64,000 nt of DNA from Candidatus Gastranaerophilales bacterium (GCA_944323365.1 CALUSG010000062.1:1-64000); one strand, 5' to 3'; shown: positions 7,785 through 17,726, counted from the first letter of the stretch. Translations and numbers: made by a program. Notes: a model not told the origin generated them from the letters alone.

Positions 7785-8834
7785 ATGAATGATTTTACAG
7801 GCTCATATATTGTAACCGGGGCAGGGCTTATTGCAGCGTATTTTTGGGGCGAACATGTACACCTCGGAACAGGCTGGTTGTGTGTTTTTATTGCAGTTAT
7901 TTTAGGAATACTTGAAGTTAGTTTATCTTTTGATAACGCAGTTGTTAATGCGATGAAACTGGAAAAAATGACACCTGTATGGCGGCATAGATTTTTAACC
8001 TGGGGTATTGCAATTGCGGTTTTTGGGATGAGATTCTTGTTCCCTATTTTAGTAGTTGCTATTTTTGCCAAGTTAAGTATGCTTGAGGTCACTAAAATCG
8101 CACTTACCAATGTTGATAAGTACGCTTATTATCTGCATCAAACTCATGCCCCGATTGTATCTTTTGGCGGTATGTTTTTGATGATGCTCTTTTTACACTA
8201 TTTCTTTAATCATGAAAAAGATGTTCACTGGATTAAAAAAATTGAAGAGCCTCTAGCACATTTAGATCATGTAAGGGGAATTGAAGTTATTTTGTCGCTT
8301 GCGATACTTATTACGCTTCATTATGCAGTTCCAAAAGAACAGGCCTTAAGTGTCGTAATTTCGGGTGTGTTTGGTATTCTTATTTATCTTATGATCGATG
8401 GTTTAACCCATTATCTTGAACGTCATGAACAAATGCGTTTAGCAAAATGTGCAGAAGGAGCTAAATGTACTGGGCTTGTTAGTTTTATATATCTTGAATT
8501 AATAGATGCGTCATTTTCTTTAGACGGTGTTTTAGGAGCATTTGCTTTAAGTAAAGATATTATCATTATTACAATTGGACTTGCCATAGGAGCAATGTTT
8601 GTAAGATCTTTAACTATAATGCTGGTTGAAAAGAAAACTCTTGCCCGGTTTATTTATCTTGAACATGGTGCACACTGGGCAATAGGAGCTTTGGCTGCGA
8701 TTATGTTTATTTCAACTGTTAAAGAAGTTCCTGAAGTTGTGACAGGTTTGATAGGATTTGGCTTTATTGCAGCAGCATTTATATCTTCTGTTATTTACAA
8801 TAAAAAATTAGAAAATAAACTTGCTGATAAGTAA
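7785..8834 (+). CDS. DUF475 / TerC-family integral membrane protein
   Basis: 349 residues with seven to nine predicted membrane helices. Two internally related acidic motifs, LEVSLSFDNAVVNA (about 45-58) and LELIDASFSLDGVLGAF, are the signature of the TerC/DUF475 superfamily, whose members are linked to metal-ion export and manganese or tellurite handling. Conserved His and Asp residues in the helices fit metal transport. A GAGGAG site lies 8-9 bases before the ATG. The metal transported cannot be assigned. Confidence 0.9.
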   Translation: MNDFTGSYIVTGAGLIAAYFWGEHVHLGTGWLCVFIAVILGILEVSLSFDNAVVNAMKLEKMTPVWRHRFLTWGIAIAVFGMRFLFPILVVAIFAKLSMLEVTKIALTNVDKYAYYLHQTHAPIVSFGGMFLMMLFLHYFFNHEKDVHWIKKIEEPLAHLDHVRGIEVILSLAILITLHYAVPKEQALSVVISGVFGILIYLMIDGLTHYLERHEQMRLAKCAEGAKCTGLVSFIYLELIDASFSLDGVLGAFALSKDIIIITIGLAIGAMFVRSLTIMLVEKKTLARFIYLEHGAHWAIGALAAIMFISTVKEVPEVVTGLIGFGFIAAAFISSVIYNKKLENKLADK

Positions 8835-8839
8835 ATTTT

Positions 8840-10486
8840 TTAATTTTGATTAGCTATAAAAAATTCATTTAATAATAGTGGAATATATTTTGCGTCTAAT
8901 GCACTAAAGTCAAAGACAAATTCATTAACTCCGGCATCATATAGGTGTTTTATGTTTGAAAAATCTTGCATAACAGTATCTTCAAACATATGCATTCTGC
9001 AAAATCCATCACATGTAAATGGAAATAATTTTTTTAATGAGGGATCTTTAAGTGCAAATCCACCTTTGTGACACGGTGCTTTACAGGATAACCTCGAAAT
9101 TATTGCACTATCATTATTTAAAGGACACAATCCCATACTCGGAACTTTTTTATTGCCGGCTATTGTATATTTTCTATTTGGTATATCATTTTTTATTTTT
9201 TTTATAGTTTTAATTGTGCTTTCTAAATCTTTAAATGATGTAAAATCTATAGTGTTTATATGTGCGAGATTGTTTAGACATTTTATTGAAAGGCTATTCA
9301 AAAGATTTATTCCTTGGCCTATTTCCAATGGAATATCGTTTATGTCATTGTCGTTTATAAATGCCCAAAAATAGCCTATATTGTTGATAATTATTGAGTC
9401 AGGGGCAGGTGTCGCTAATAATAGCTGTTTTACATATTCATAAACTCTATCAAAATCTCGTTCTATTAAAATTTTTGGTGTAGATAATTGAAATTTTATA
9501 TCATTTTTAAAACAAAATTTTCTTACTTTTGTTATTAATTCACTAAAACTGCTGGTTGCCAAATCACATGTAGAAAGTATTTCTCCATATTCAATTGAAT
9601 ATATAGGATTAAGTTGGATTTTTTTTATGTATTTTTCCAATTCTTTTATTTGTGCAAGCTCTGATAATCTTAAGTTTATTTTATAATCATTTTTATAGTT
9701 TATATCTTTTGGAATTTTAGTTTTTTTGACATCCCATTCAAATGTTTGTATATTCCTGCTAAATTTAAAGTCCTTTCCTTCAGCACTTACCATGTCACCA
9801 GAAAAGTGGTTTGTTTGATAGATGCTCTTCCGTACGTGTTTAAATGGTAATTTTTGGTTTTTAAAAAGTTTTGGTTTCTCTAAAATTTTTTGTACAAGCT
9901 CTATACCTTCTAAAATTTCCTCTGAGGAGTTAAATTTTCCTTTTATTACTATATTGTCTATTGCTTTTGTCTTTTTTATGTCCTCAGCACACCAGGGTAA
10001 ATTGTCGGAATCTATTGCTAATGGAAGTTTTGTATATTTTTTTATTTTTGCAATATTTTTCATGTATATTTCTTCAGTAATAATAATTCCATCTACTTTG
10101 TGAAAACTGTTTATAAAGTCTATTCCTGCTAAATTATGAATGTCAAAATATGAATCAGCTATAACTTTAAACGGAAGGTTAAAGACTTTTATTGCCTCTA
10201 ATATTGCAAAGCTGTTAACAAAAATACCATCAATCCCGGCGGTTTTTAAAAATTTTAGCATTCTTTTTATTTCTGCTAAATTTTCTTCCGTAATATCATG
10301 TTTAAAGTTTATAAATATTTTACAGCCGCATCTTTTAGCTGTTTCTACAAACTCCTTTACATAATCAAAATTGTTATCTAAAAATTTTTTATAATAAACA
10401 TAATAATCTCTACAATTAGTTAATTTGCTAAATAACTCTATGTCTTCAGGCTTTTTTACGGGTGCAGTAATTACTATATCTTTCAT
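8840..10486 (-). CDS. U32-peptidase-like protein, divergent, two-barrel
   Basis: 548 residues. The N-terminal 200 residues look like a U32-type TIM barrel; a second barrel-like region follows from about 260. Near the C-terminus, GLCPLNN, then SCKAPCHKG, then CDGFC resemble the four-cysteine Fe-S cluster of U32 family proteins (UbiU/UbiV, RlhA, TrhP). Those proteins mostly act in O2-independent hydroxylation rather than proteolysis. The match is moderate and the substrate unknown. An extended -10 (TGA-TATAAT at 10494-10499, minus strand) ends 7 bases before the ATG and no Shine-Dalgarno is visible, so the mRNA is predicted leaderless. Confidence 0.7.
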   Translation of the reverse strand: MKDIVITAPVKKPEDIELFSKLTNCRDYYVYYKKFLDNNFDYVKEFVETAKRCGCKIFINFKHDITEENLAEIKRMLKFLKTAGIDGIFVNSFAILEAIKVFNLPFKVIADSYFDIHNLAGIDFINSFHKVDGIIITEEIYMKNIAKIKKYTKLPLAIDSDNLPWCAEDIKKTKAIDNIVIKGKFNSSEEILEGIELVQKILEKPKLFKNQKLPFKHVRKSIYQTNHFSGDMVSAEGKDFKFSRNIQTFEWDVKKTKIPKDINYKNDYKINLRLSELAQIKELEKYIKKIQLNPIYSIEYGEILSTCDLATSSFSELITKVRKFCFKNDIKFQLSTPKILIERDFDRVYEYVKQLLLATPAPDSIIINNIGYFWAFINDNDINDIPLEIGQGINLLNSLSIKCLNNLAHINTIDFTSFKDLESTIKTIKKIKNDIPNRKYTIAGNKKVPSMGLCPLNNDSAIISRLSCKAPCHKGGFALKDPSLKKLFPFTCDGFCRMHMFEDTVMQDFSNIKHLYDAGVNEFVFDFSALDAKYIPLLLNEFFIANQN

Positions 10487-10493
10487 AAAATTT

Positions 10494-10502
10494 ATTATAT
10501 CA
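10494..10502 (-). promoter_or_regulatory. Extended -10 promoter adjacent to the U32-like start
   Basis: On the minus strand TGATATAAT, an extended -10, occupies 10494-10502; 7 bases separate TATAAT from the ATG. Confidence 0.55.
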
Positions 10503-10708
10503 TAAATTCATATATACTGTCTTTATACAAACATTTTGTTTGTTAACTTGCAGATTAAACTTTAAAAAGTGTTATTGATATTTTTTAAATGTAAACAAAT
10601 GTAAAGCTCGTTTGCAAAATAAAGCAATTTTTGGGGAAAGATATACTTAATATATATAAGGAATATTAAGGATTAATTTTTCTAGGACAATCGAATAGGG
10701 AGGAATCT

Positions 10709-10948
10709 ATGGCAATAGGTGCTGAGGATTACATTGATCAGCTTTTGGTCAAAAAATACGCAGATGAGCGTGTTGACAATCATGATAATATGGAATCAAT
10801 GGTTGACCCGCAAAAAATGCTCGGGGCAATGAATGATTACGCAAGCATGCATAGAAATATGATGTTATTAAAACAGCGTTTGAATATTGCATGTTATGCA
10901 ATTAATGCTCGATCTGCGAGATATACAAAATCAGTACAAGCTAGATAA
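10709..10948 (+). CDS. Small hypothetical protein, 79 aa
   Basis: No recognised family. Strong AGGGAGGA site 8 bases before the ATG. The protein is highly charged and helical, with no membrane segment or cysteine motif beyond one Cys. It lies 57 bases upstream of maf on the same strand and may be co-transcribed. Confidence 0.72.
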   Translation: MAIGAEDYIDQLLVKKYADERVDNHDNMESMVDPQKMLGAMNDYASMHRNMMLLKQRLNIACYAINARSARYTKSVQAR

Positions 10949-11004
10949 ATATAAAGTTTTTTGTTCTTATTTTGTGGTAAAATATATTACAAAAGGAACA
11001 AGGA

Positions 11005-11568
11005 ATGGGAAAAATTATCCTGGCATCTTCATCTCCAAGAAGAGCCGCAATATTAAAGGATTACAAATTGGAAATAGTTCCGTCTCCGTATGTTGAAGAA
11101 CACTCGAAGGCGGCTTTTTCTTATGATTATGTCGAAAATCTTGCTTATAATAAAGCAAAAGCCGTTGCTGATTTAATAAAAGAAGAAGCACTTGTGGTTG
11201 GAGCGGATACGGTTGTTGCTTTGGACAATGAAATTCTTGAAAAACCTAAAGATGAAAAAGACGCATTTTTAATGTTAAAAAAACTTTCCGGTAAAACTCA
11301 TAAAGTTGTTACTTCCATAGTTATTATTGATTCTTTAAGCGGTAATTTTAAAAAGAATTCAACAACAAGTTATGTGACTTTTGAAAATTTATCTGATGAT
11401 ATGATACAAGAGTATATAGAAAAATTTAAACCTTTTGATAAAGCCGGTTCTTATGGAATACAAGAAATGCCTTTAGGTTACGTTAAATCTGTTGAAGGCG
11501 ATTTTGAAAATATTATAGGTATATCTTCTGCAGCATTTGCTCAATTGTTATCTGAATTTAGACATTAA
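11005..11568 (+). CDS. maf: Maf/YceF-type nucleotide pyrophosphatase
   Basis: 187 residues, normal for Maf. The N-terminus [14 protein letters not shown] is the nucleotide-binding motif, GADTVVALD carries the catalytic Asp, and the EKPKD and GSYGIQE motifs follow. Maf proteins hydrolyse noncanonical or canonical NTPs to NMP and pyrophosphate and affect septation when overexpressed. The start follows AAAGGAACAAGGA. Its 3' end overlaps the convergent SEC-C gene by 11 bases. Confidence 0.93.
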   Translation: MGKIILASSSPRRAAILKDYKLEIVPSPYVEEHSKAAFSYDYVENLAYNKAKAVADLIKEEALVVGADTVVALDNEILEKPKDEKDAFLMLKKLSGKTHKVVTSIVIIDSLSGNFKKNSTTSYVTFENLSDDMIQEYIEKFKPFDKAGSYGIQEMPLGYVKSVEGDFENIIGISSAAFAQLLSEFRH

Positions 11569-12832
11569 CCGCAGCTCCGCAGCATTTTTTGTATTTTTTG
11601 CCGCTGCCGCACGGACAGGGATCGTTTCTTCCGATTTTATGGTCAACCTCTATTTTAGGTTTGTTTTCTTCTTCTTCAATAATACCCAAAGTATTTGAAA
11701 ATGCTTTTGAATGATATAAAACTGTTGTTGATGATACAATTTTATTTTCAAGATATCTAGATTTATATTTTTCTAATATTTCGTCAAGAGTATAGTTTGT
11801 TTCTAGAACCTTGTTAACTATTTTCATAAAATTATCATGTTTATTTGCCACACGTTTTATAATATTTGCTGAAAACTTATCATTTGTTAAAAAGTAGTTT
11901 ATGCATTTATCATAATTTAAAATTTTTGTATAATCTTTTACTTCAAATATTTGGTTAAATGTGCCATAGAAAGGAACAGCATACATACCTGTTTCTTCAT
12001 CAAAAATTATTCCGACATCGTATTCTTCTTTGTGCGAGGAAAATCCTCCCAAAGAATTTTCTAAAAAGTTTTCGTATGAATTGTTAAATTCACTAACATT
12101 AAAGAACTTAAATTCTTCAGGTAATTTTATTTTGTCGTTAAAATCCGTTTTCACTCCGTCTTCTGCATAATCGTTAAACATACCAATAATGTCATCAGCA
12201 TATTTGTTGGTTGTTATTACTTCATCAGAACCAAAAAATTCTATAAATTTTTTGTTAATTTTTTTGATGTCTTTTTCAATTTCTTTAAGTTTTTCAGGAT
12301 TATCTAAGTAAACTATTTCAGGATTTTCAATGATTTTAGCAACAGCATATCTCAACGCATCATCTTTTCTGCTGGCTGATAAAACTCCTGAAATCTCTAA
12401 TAAATAATGAATTTTTTTATATTCAAATATCCTTGCTATTACAAATTGTCCGCCACCTATACCCCTGAACAAAGTCATTTTTACCAGGGATGTTGTGTTG
12501 TATATCTTTTCATTTACTATATTGTAAAGTTCAAACCCATTTTTTAAAACTTTTTTTACTTCAAAAACAGATGATACTGATTTTAAAAGAGCTTCTGCAA
12601 TCTTTTTTTGTAGAGCAGGTAATTTCTTGTTTTTTTCTATATATAGTTCTATTATACTTTTTTCTTCAAGTTTACGTTCAAAAATATAGTTAAAGCAAGC
12701 CGCCTGAAGATTTATTGAACCGTTAACTGTTTTTATATATTCTTCAAAATCCGGTTTTATGATTTGATCGTCTTGTATAAATTCAGCTATATTTTTTACT
12801 ACATCATTAATTGCAACTAACTCTTCTTGCAT
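11558..12832 (-). CDS. SEC-C motif protein of unknown function, 424 aa
   Basis: The C-terminus carries a classic SEC-C zinc-binding motif, [17 protein letters not shown], as in the SecA tail and many stand-alone proteins. The first 390 residues are helical with no recognised domain, signal peptide or membrane segment. GGGAG precedes the ATG. SEC-C tails often contact ribosomes or SecB-like partners; the role here is unknown. Confidence 0.85.
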   Translation of the reverse strand: MQEELVAINDVVKNIAEFIQDDQIIKPDFEEYIKTVNGSINLQAACFNYIFERKLEEKSIIELYIEKNKKLPALQKKIAEALLKSVSSVFEVKKVLKNGFELYNIVNEKIYNTTSLVKMTLFRGIGGGQFVIARIFEYKKIHYLLEISGVLSASRKDDALRYAVAKIIENPEIVYLDNPEKLKEIEKDIKKINKKFIEFFGSDEVITTNKYADDIIGMFNDYAEDGVKTDFNDKIKLPEEFKFFNVSEFNNSYENFLENSLGGFSSHKEEYDVGIIFDEETGMYAVPFYGTFNQIFEVKDYTKILNYDKCINYFLTNDKFSANIIKRVANKHDNFMKIVNKVLETNYTLDEILEKYKSRYLENKIVSSTTVLYHSKAFSNTLGIIEEEENKPKIEVDHKIGRNDPCPCGSGKKYKKCCGAAVNV

Positions 12833-12976
12833 TTGTTCTCCCTCTTTTATATAAATTAGGATACATTAAAAATTTTAAAAACTCAATATCGACATAAGGG
12901 TAAAATTCTTCCCTCTTAAAATGATGCTTTACAAAAATGTGAACAAAATGTGAGAATAAAGGGGAAGGATAATAAC

Positions 12977-13016
12977 AAAAAAATTCTTGCATTCCCCAAA
13001 AAGCAGGAAATACAAG
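12977..13016 (-). terminator. Terminator after the tRNA-Pro pair
   Basis: An 11-bp stem with two G-U pairs (13006-13016 with 12986-12996) and a run of seven T on the minus strand at 12977-12983. It starts 10 bases past the tRNA end. Confidence 0.75.
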
Positions 13017-13025
13017 ATTTTTAAA

Positions 13026-13102
13026 TGGTCGGAACGACAGGATTTGAACCTGCGACCTCTACCACCCCAAGGTAGCACGCTACCAAGCTGCGCCACGTCC
13101 CG
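13026..13102 (-). tRNA. tRNA-Pro (anticodon GGG)
   Basis: 77 bases. Acceptor stem CGGGACG pairs with CGTTCCG, including one G-U; D arm GCGCAGCTTGGTAGCG; anticodon stem CTACC/GGTAG with loop TTGGGGT, anticodon GGG; T arm GGTTCAAATCC. The CCA end is encoded. It lies downstream of a second tRNA-Pro on the same strand. Confidence 0.93.
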
Positions 13103-13195
13103 AAAAATTATTATTTGGTTTTCAACTTTTAGATTTGTAAACAGGTACGATATCATTCGAATTATTCGTTACCGTTTATTATTACATCTAAAATA

Positions 13196-13269
13196 TCGGG
13201 ATGACAGGATTTGAACCTGCGGCCCCCACGTCCCGAACGTGGTGCGCTACCAAGCTGCGCTACATCCCG
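13196..13269 (-). tRNA. tRNA-Pro (anticodon CGG)
   Basis: 74 bases. Acceptor CGGGATG pairs with CATCCCG; anticodon stem CCACG/CGTGG with loop TTCGGGA, anticodon CGG; T arm GGTTCAAATCC. The 3' CCA is not encoded (TAT follows the discriminator A), unlike the neighbouring tRNA-Pro. The two share nearly the same D and T arms, suggesting an old duplication with anticodon change. Confidence 0.93.
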
Positions 13270-13413
13270 TTAATTTATCAAATTTTTATAATTGATAATT
13301 CGTCTAAAGCTATACTTACTTAAAAAGTATATTTTCAATCTTCAGTTGCATATAAAATCTTATTACAAACTATCATTTATATCAAGTAAAAAAATGATAT
13401 TTTTGTGAATTAA

Positions 13414-13442
13414 TTGAATTTTTTTCAAAAAGCTTGTATAAT
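13414..13442 (+). promoter_or_regulatory. Promoter of the DAACS transporter
   Basis: -35 TTGAAT (13414-13419), 17-base spacer, -10 TATAAT (13437-13442). Followed by a short leader with AGAGGT. Confidence 0.65.
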
Positions 13443-13478
13443 AAACACGTTAATTAGAATAAAGAGGTCAATGATTTT

Positions 13479-14801
13479 ATGAAATTACACATGCAGATAT
13501 TGATTGCACTTGGATTAGGTATAAAACGTAACTGGCACATATTTTTTGGAATTATTGCCGGTATACTTGTAGGTATATATTTACATGCTCACGCAAATGC
13601 TATTATATCGAATATATTAGTTTTTGTAGGGCAGGTATTTATAAGATTAATACAAATGGTTGTGATTCCATTAGTTGTATCTGCTATTGTAATAGGCATT
13701 ACAAGCATTGGCGATAATAAGCAGCTTGGCAAGTTTGGCTCAAAAATGATTTTATACTATGGCATAATTACAACGATTGCTGTAATTATAGGTGCTACTT
13801 TATCTCTATTGATAAAGCCGGGATTAGGTGCTGCAAATTATATAACACAAAATACTGCGTATGAAGTTCAAGCCTCTGTTGCGACTGCTATGGAACAACA
13901 GCAAGGTAATATATTAAATCTTTTCTTGGGATTTATACCGAATAATCCTTTACATTCCTTTGCTGCGGGTGATATGGTTCCTATAATTGTTTTTGTCGTA
14001 ATTTTTGCTATTGCACTTGCTAGAGTCGGTGATGTTAATAGACCGATAGTATCATTTTTTGAATCAGTATTTGCTGCTACTATGAAAATTACTGACTGGA
14101 TTATGTTTTTTGCCGCTCCAGGTGTATTCGCTCTTACGGCATCTGCAGTTTCCAGTTTCGGCATTGATATCTTTATGAGTATTTCTAAATATTTGGGTGT
14201 TTTATTAATTGGTTTTGCCATACAGTTATTTATTGTATACCCGTTATTTTTGAAATTCTTTTCAAAAGTTTCTGCCCCGATGTTGTTTTCTGCAATCGCA
14301 GAAGCAATGATGGTAGCTTTTGGAACGGCAAGTTCTTCTGCTACTTTACCATTAACTATAGCATGTTGTGAAAAAAGGGGTATTTCTCATAGAATTTCCA
14401 GTTTTGTATTGCCTTTAGGTGCAACGCTTAACTTTGATGGTACGGCTTTATTGCAAACGGTTGCAGTTATCTTTTTGGCTCAGGCTTATGGTGTAGTTTT
14501 AACTCCGTTTTTGGTAGTTCAAATTGCTTTATTAGCTATAATTGCATCCAGTACTTGTGCCGGAATTCCGGGTGCCGGATTAATTACAATAGCTTTAATA
14601 CTTAATGGTATGGGGTTAAGTCCTGAACAACTGGTTGCCGGATTCGCATTCTTATTTACAATTGAAAGAATTAGCGATATGTTTAGAACAATGCTTAACG
14701 TTACTTCTGATGCTGTTGTTGCTGCTACTATAGCTGATAACGAAAATGAAGTTAATTATGATTTATTAAACAATCCAGCTGCATATGAAGATATTGCATA
14801 A
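13479..14801 (+). CDS. Dicarboxylate/amino-acid:cation symporter (DAACS)
   Basis: 440 residues with eight membrane helices plus two re-entrant loops. The serine-rich loop TASSSATLPLTIACCEKRG (residues 283-301) and the substrate/Na motif LNFDGTALLQ (317-326) are diagnostic of the GltP/GltT/DctA family, which imports glutamate, aspartate or C4-dicarboxylates with Na+ or H+. Which of these it prefers is not decidable by eye. It has its own promoter and is followed 34 bases later by queF. Confidence 0.92.
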   Translation: MKLHMQILIALGLGIKRNWHIFFGIIAGILVGIYLHAHANAIISNILVFVGQVFIRLIQMVVIPLVVSAIVIGITSIGDNKQLGKFGSKMILYYGIITTIAVIIGATLSLLIKPGLGAANYITQNTAYEVQASVATAMEQQQGNILNLFLGFIPNNPLHSFAAGDMVPIIVFVVIFAIALARVGDVNRPIVSFFESVFAATMKITDWIMFFAAPGVFALTASAVSSFGIDIFMSISKYLGVLLIGFAIQLFIVYPLFLKFFSKVSAPMLFSAIAEAMMVAFGTASSSATLPLTIACCEKRGISHRISSFVLPLGATLNFDGTALLQTVAVIFLAQAYGVVLTPFLVVQIALLAIIASSTCAGIPGAGLITIALILNGMGLSPEQLVAGFAFLFTIERISDMFRTMLNVTSDAVVAATIADNENEVNYDLLNNPAAYEDIA

Positions 14802-14835
14802 TTCAAGTATTTGCTGAATAAATTGTGGTAAGAAT

Positions 14836-15723
14836 ATGTATACAGATAAAATAGCATCAAAATTCTTAGGTAAAAGGGTTGAAGGAAGTGCAAGTTACGA
14901 TCCAACACTTTTGGTAGCTGTTCCAAGATCTGAGAACAGAAAACAATATAATATTGATGAAAATAAGCTTCCGTTTGAGGGTAATGATATTTGGCATGCT
15001 TATGAATTTTCAAGTTTAACGGAAAACGGCATTCCTGTTACACGATTATTAAAACTCAAATATGATTGCAATAGTCCTTTTATTGTTGAATCTAAGTCTT
15101 TAAAATTATACTTGAATTCTTTTAATATGTCACGTTATGGTAAAAATTCAGCTCAATGTCTGGAAATATGTAAAAAGATTATTGAACAGGATTTGAGTAA
15201 AAAGCTTGAAACTGTTGTTAATGCTAATTTTATTAATAATGATGCAAAAAGAGTTGAAATTTTCCAAAACTTTATAAACATAATGGATTTTGTTAATGAA
15301 GATGAGTTAAAAATAGAAGTCTTTAAAGAAAATCCAAAAGTTTTGAAAACAAAACTTTTTAAAGAAAAAAGAGAAAACTTTTTGATGTTTGATTCTTTGC
15401 GTTCTAATTGCAGGGTTACTCATCAGCCTGATTTTGGCGATGTTTTTATTTACTATAAATCTCAAAAACATATTGATGAGAAATCTTTGGTAATGTATTT
15501 ATCATCATTTCGTTCTGAATACCATTTTCATGAAGAATGTTGTGAAATGATTTTTAAACGTTTTTACGATTTGTTGGATAAAAATGATGAGATATTTGTA
15601 TGTGCACTTTACACAAGACGTGGCGGCATAGACATTTGTCCGGTAAGATATAATTTCCAAAACGAATTTGCCGATGCACTTTTAGATGTGACAAAATTTG
15701 CAAGATATGGTGTTAAACAGTGA
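14836..15723 (+). CDS. queF: NADPH-dependent 7-cyano-7-deazaguanine reductase
   Basis: 295 residues, the long two-domain QueF form found in proteobacteria. It reduces preQ0 to preQ1 in queuosine synthesis. Visible motifs: ESKSLKLYLNSFN (85-97), the NADPH-binding QueF signature, and SNCRVTHQPDFGDV with nucleophile Cys192 and Asp199. HFHEECCE follows. Its stop overlaps the GTG start of the next gene by 4 bases. No other queuosine genes are in the window. Confidence 0.93.
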   Translation: MYTDKIASKFLGKRVEGSASYDPTLLVAVPRSENRKQYNIDENKLPFEGNDIWHAYEFSSLTENGIPVTRLLKLKYDCNSPFIVESKSLKLYLNSFNMSRYGKNSAQCLEICKKIIEQDLSKKLETVVNANFINNDAKRVEIFQNFINIMDFVNEDELKIEVFKENPKVLKTKLFKEKRENFLMFDSLRSNCRVTHQPDFGDVFIYYKSQKHIDEKSLVMYLSSFRSEYHFHEECCEMIFKRFYDLLDKNDEIFVCALYTRRGGIDICPVRYNFQNEFADALLDVTKFARYGVKQ

Positions 15724-16061
15724 ATAACCGTCAGTTTGGAGATATGGGTGAAGAAATAGCCTGTAAATACTTAAAAGATAATGGCTATGAAATTATTGAT
15801 AGAAATGTGCATTATTCACGGTTTTGCGAGCTTGATATAATTGCCAAACAAAAAAATGTGCTTGTGTTTGTTGAGGTAAAAACTCGAAAAACGGATTTGT
15901 TTGGTACTCCTTTTGAAGCTATTAACAAATCAAAATATGAAAATATTAAAAAAGGTGCTCTGAATTATTTATCTGAACATCCATGCAAAAACTATAGAAT
16001 AGATGTTGTCGGAATTACTCTGAAACCCGAGTTAAAAATAGAGCATTTACAAAATATTTAA
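15720..16061 (+). CDS. YraN/UPF0102 family endonuclease-like protein
   Basis: 113 residues from a GTG overlapping the queF stop. FGDMGEEIACKYLKDNGYEI and ELDIIAKQKNVLVFVEVKTR are the family hallmark, a restriction-endonuclease-like core with E..D..ExK (ELD and EVK). The family is often next to rnhB or rsmI and may act in DNA repair or uptake. Function unproven. Confidence 0.9.
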   Translation: MNNRQFGDMGEEIACKYLKDNGYEIIDRNVHYSRFCELDIIAKQKNVLVFVEVKTRKTDLFGTPFEAINKSKYENIKKGALNYLSEHPCKNYRIDVVGITLKPELKIEHLQNI

Positions 16062-16090
16062 TACAGAGTATCAGTCACATTTATCGTTTA

Positions 16091-16300
16091 TTATATTTCA
16101 TAAAGTTGTTCAAATTTTAAATTAAGTGCTTTTAATATTGCAATCAAAGTTGAAAGCCTTATGTCAGCATCACCCTTTTCAATTTTGCTTATATGTTGCA
16201 TCTGCAAACCTGCTTTTTCAGCCAAAGCCTCTTGAGAAAGATTTTGTCTATTTCTTTCAGCTCTCAAATTATTACCAAATTCAATTAAATCTTTTTTCAT
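16091..16300 (-). CDS. XRE-family helix-turn-helix regulator
   Basis: 69 residues, a single Cro/C1-type HTH: NLRAERNRQNLSQEALAEKA then QMQHISKIEKGDADIRLSTL. It has no other domain. It is transcribed away from the small gene at 16397, so the 96-base divergent region may hold its operator. Targets unknown. Confidence 0.88.
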   Translation of the reverse strand: MKKDLIEFGNNLRAERNRQNLSQEALAEKAGLQMQHISKIEKGDADIRLSTLIAILKALNLKFEQLYEI

Positions 16301-16396
16301 TATTTTTTAATAATATACTATTGATTATTTGATTTCTACGTATTATTATAATAATAATTAATATAATTGTATGAAATTTTAGCAAAAGGAAAAGAA

Positions 16397-16621
16397 ATGA
16401 ATATAAAATACAGATTAAAATTCGGTGACATATTAGGCAATATTGATGAAATCACTGAACTTTCAAAGCTTTTGGACGATTCGATTAAGCATAGGATAAG
16501 TGGGGATTATCCTGCGATGAATGAGTTCACAATTGCAATTTTAAACAAAAAAATCACACGGCTAAACCGTAAGTATACAAAATTGCTTGAAGACTTTTTC
16601 TATGAAATCAGCCGGCAATAA
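16397..16621 (+). CDS. Small hypothetical protein, 74 aa
   Basis: No family recognised. The ATG at 16397 is chosen because AAAAGGAAAAG precedes it; an upstream TTG lacks a site. The protein is a charged helical chain (NKKITRLNRKYTKLLEDFF). It is divergent from the XRE regulator and overlaps the 3' end of recF by 14 bases. Confidence 0.62.
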   Translation: MNIKYRLKFGDILGNIDEITELSKLLDDSIKHRISGDYPAMNEFTIAILNKKITRLNRKYTKLLEDFFYEISRQ

Positions 16622-17720
16622 CTCTGCCGTTTTCGATTTTATAAATTTTCACATCTTTTAAAAATTCTTCTTCAAAAAGCACTGTATCAACTGAGGTTAT
16701 GATGGTCTGAGTGCTTTCACTAATTGATTTTAAAAGGTAATTCTGTCTTATGTCATCTAGTTCTGCTAAAACATCATCTAAAAGTAATATAGGCTCATCA
16801 CCTGTTTTATCCGTAATAATATCAAGCTCAGAAAGTTTCAGTGCAAGAACGATTGTTCTTTGCTGACCTTGAGAGGCAAATTTTACAGCTTCGTTTCCGT
16901 TTATGTAAAATATAATATCATCTCTGTGCGGGCCGACACATGCTTGACAGCGTCGTTGTTCTTCAAGTTTTCTATCTTCCAGTGAAAGTTTAAATTTTTC
17001 TGCAATTTCATCAACTTCTATTTCATTATCGGTCAAAAATGAACAGTCGTAATCAATTTTTAGATCTTCTGTTTCACTGATTGTGCGGTGTTTTTCAATA
17101 GCAATTTTTTCAATTTCTCTCAGAAATTTTTTTCTAAGATAAATTATGTTACTGCCTGTGATAACTAATTGTTCGTTGTATACATCCAATAACGTTTCAT
17201 TTAAATTACCTGTTTTTGCAGCTTCTTTTAAAAGGTTATTTTTTTGTACTCTAATTTTGTCATATTTGGAAATTCTGTCGTCGTATGCCGGATAAATTTG
17301 TGAAATTGCTCTATCAAGCCAATCACGTCTATCTTGCGGGTTTCCTCTTAACAGTAAAAGATCAGCTGTTGAAAATAAAACCGTTTTTAAAACTTGTTTA
17401 AAATCTTTTGGACGTGATTTTACACCGTTGATTTTAGTTTCTTTTGTTTTTTCTTTGTCATAAGAATAAAAAATATTAATATCTGTATTTGCTTTAATAA
17501 TTTCTGCATTAAGCTCGAATTTATTAGATTTAAAATTTATAAGTTCTATATTGTTAGATGTTCGTTGACTTTTTAAAGTGGATAAAAAATAGATACTTTC
17601 AAGAATATTTGTCTTGCCTTGTGCGTTTTTCCCGATAATAAGGATTTTTGTTGAATTTAAATCTAACTTCAACTCCAAGCAATTTCTATAATTTTTTAAC
17701 TCCAATCCCACAAGCTTCAT
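16608..17720 (-). CDS. recF: DNA replication and repair protein RecF
   Basis: 370 residues, normal for RecF, an SMC-like ATPase that loads RecA at gaps through RecOR. Walker A GKNAQGKT (30-37), the signature region ASQGQQRTIVLALKLSELDI and Walker B PILLLDDVLAELD are present. No dnaA, dnaN or gyrB adjoins it. A TATAAT on the minus strand (17727-17732) ends exactly 6 bases before the ATG, with no Shine-Dalgarno, predicting a leaderless mRNA. Confidence 0.95.
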   Translation of the reverse strand: MKLVGLELKNYRNCLELKLDLNSTKILIIGKNAQGKTNILESIYFLSTLKSQRTSNNIELINFKSNKFELNAEIIKANTDINIFYSYDKEKTKETKINGVKSRPKDFKQVLKTVLFSTADLLLLRGNPQDRRDWLDRAISQIYPAYDDRISKYDKIRVQKNNLLKEAAKTGNLNETLLDVYNEQLVITGSNIIYLRKKFLREIEKIAIEKHRTISETEDLKIDYDCSFLTDNEIEVDEIAEKFKLSLEDRKLEEQRRCQACVGPHRDDIIFYINGNEAVKFASQGQQRTIVLALKLSELDIITDKTGDEPILLLDDVLAELDDIRQNYLLKSISESTQTIITSVDTVLFEEEFLKDVKIYKIENGRVIAG

Positions 17721-17726
17721 AAAAAA

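Noticed and set aside
14802-14835. preQ1 riboswitch before queF
   Set aside because: Only 34 bases separate queF from the transporter and no preQ1 aptamer pattern is visible.
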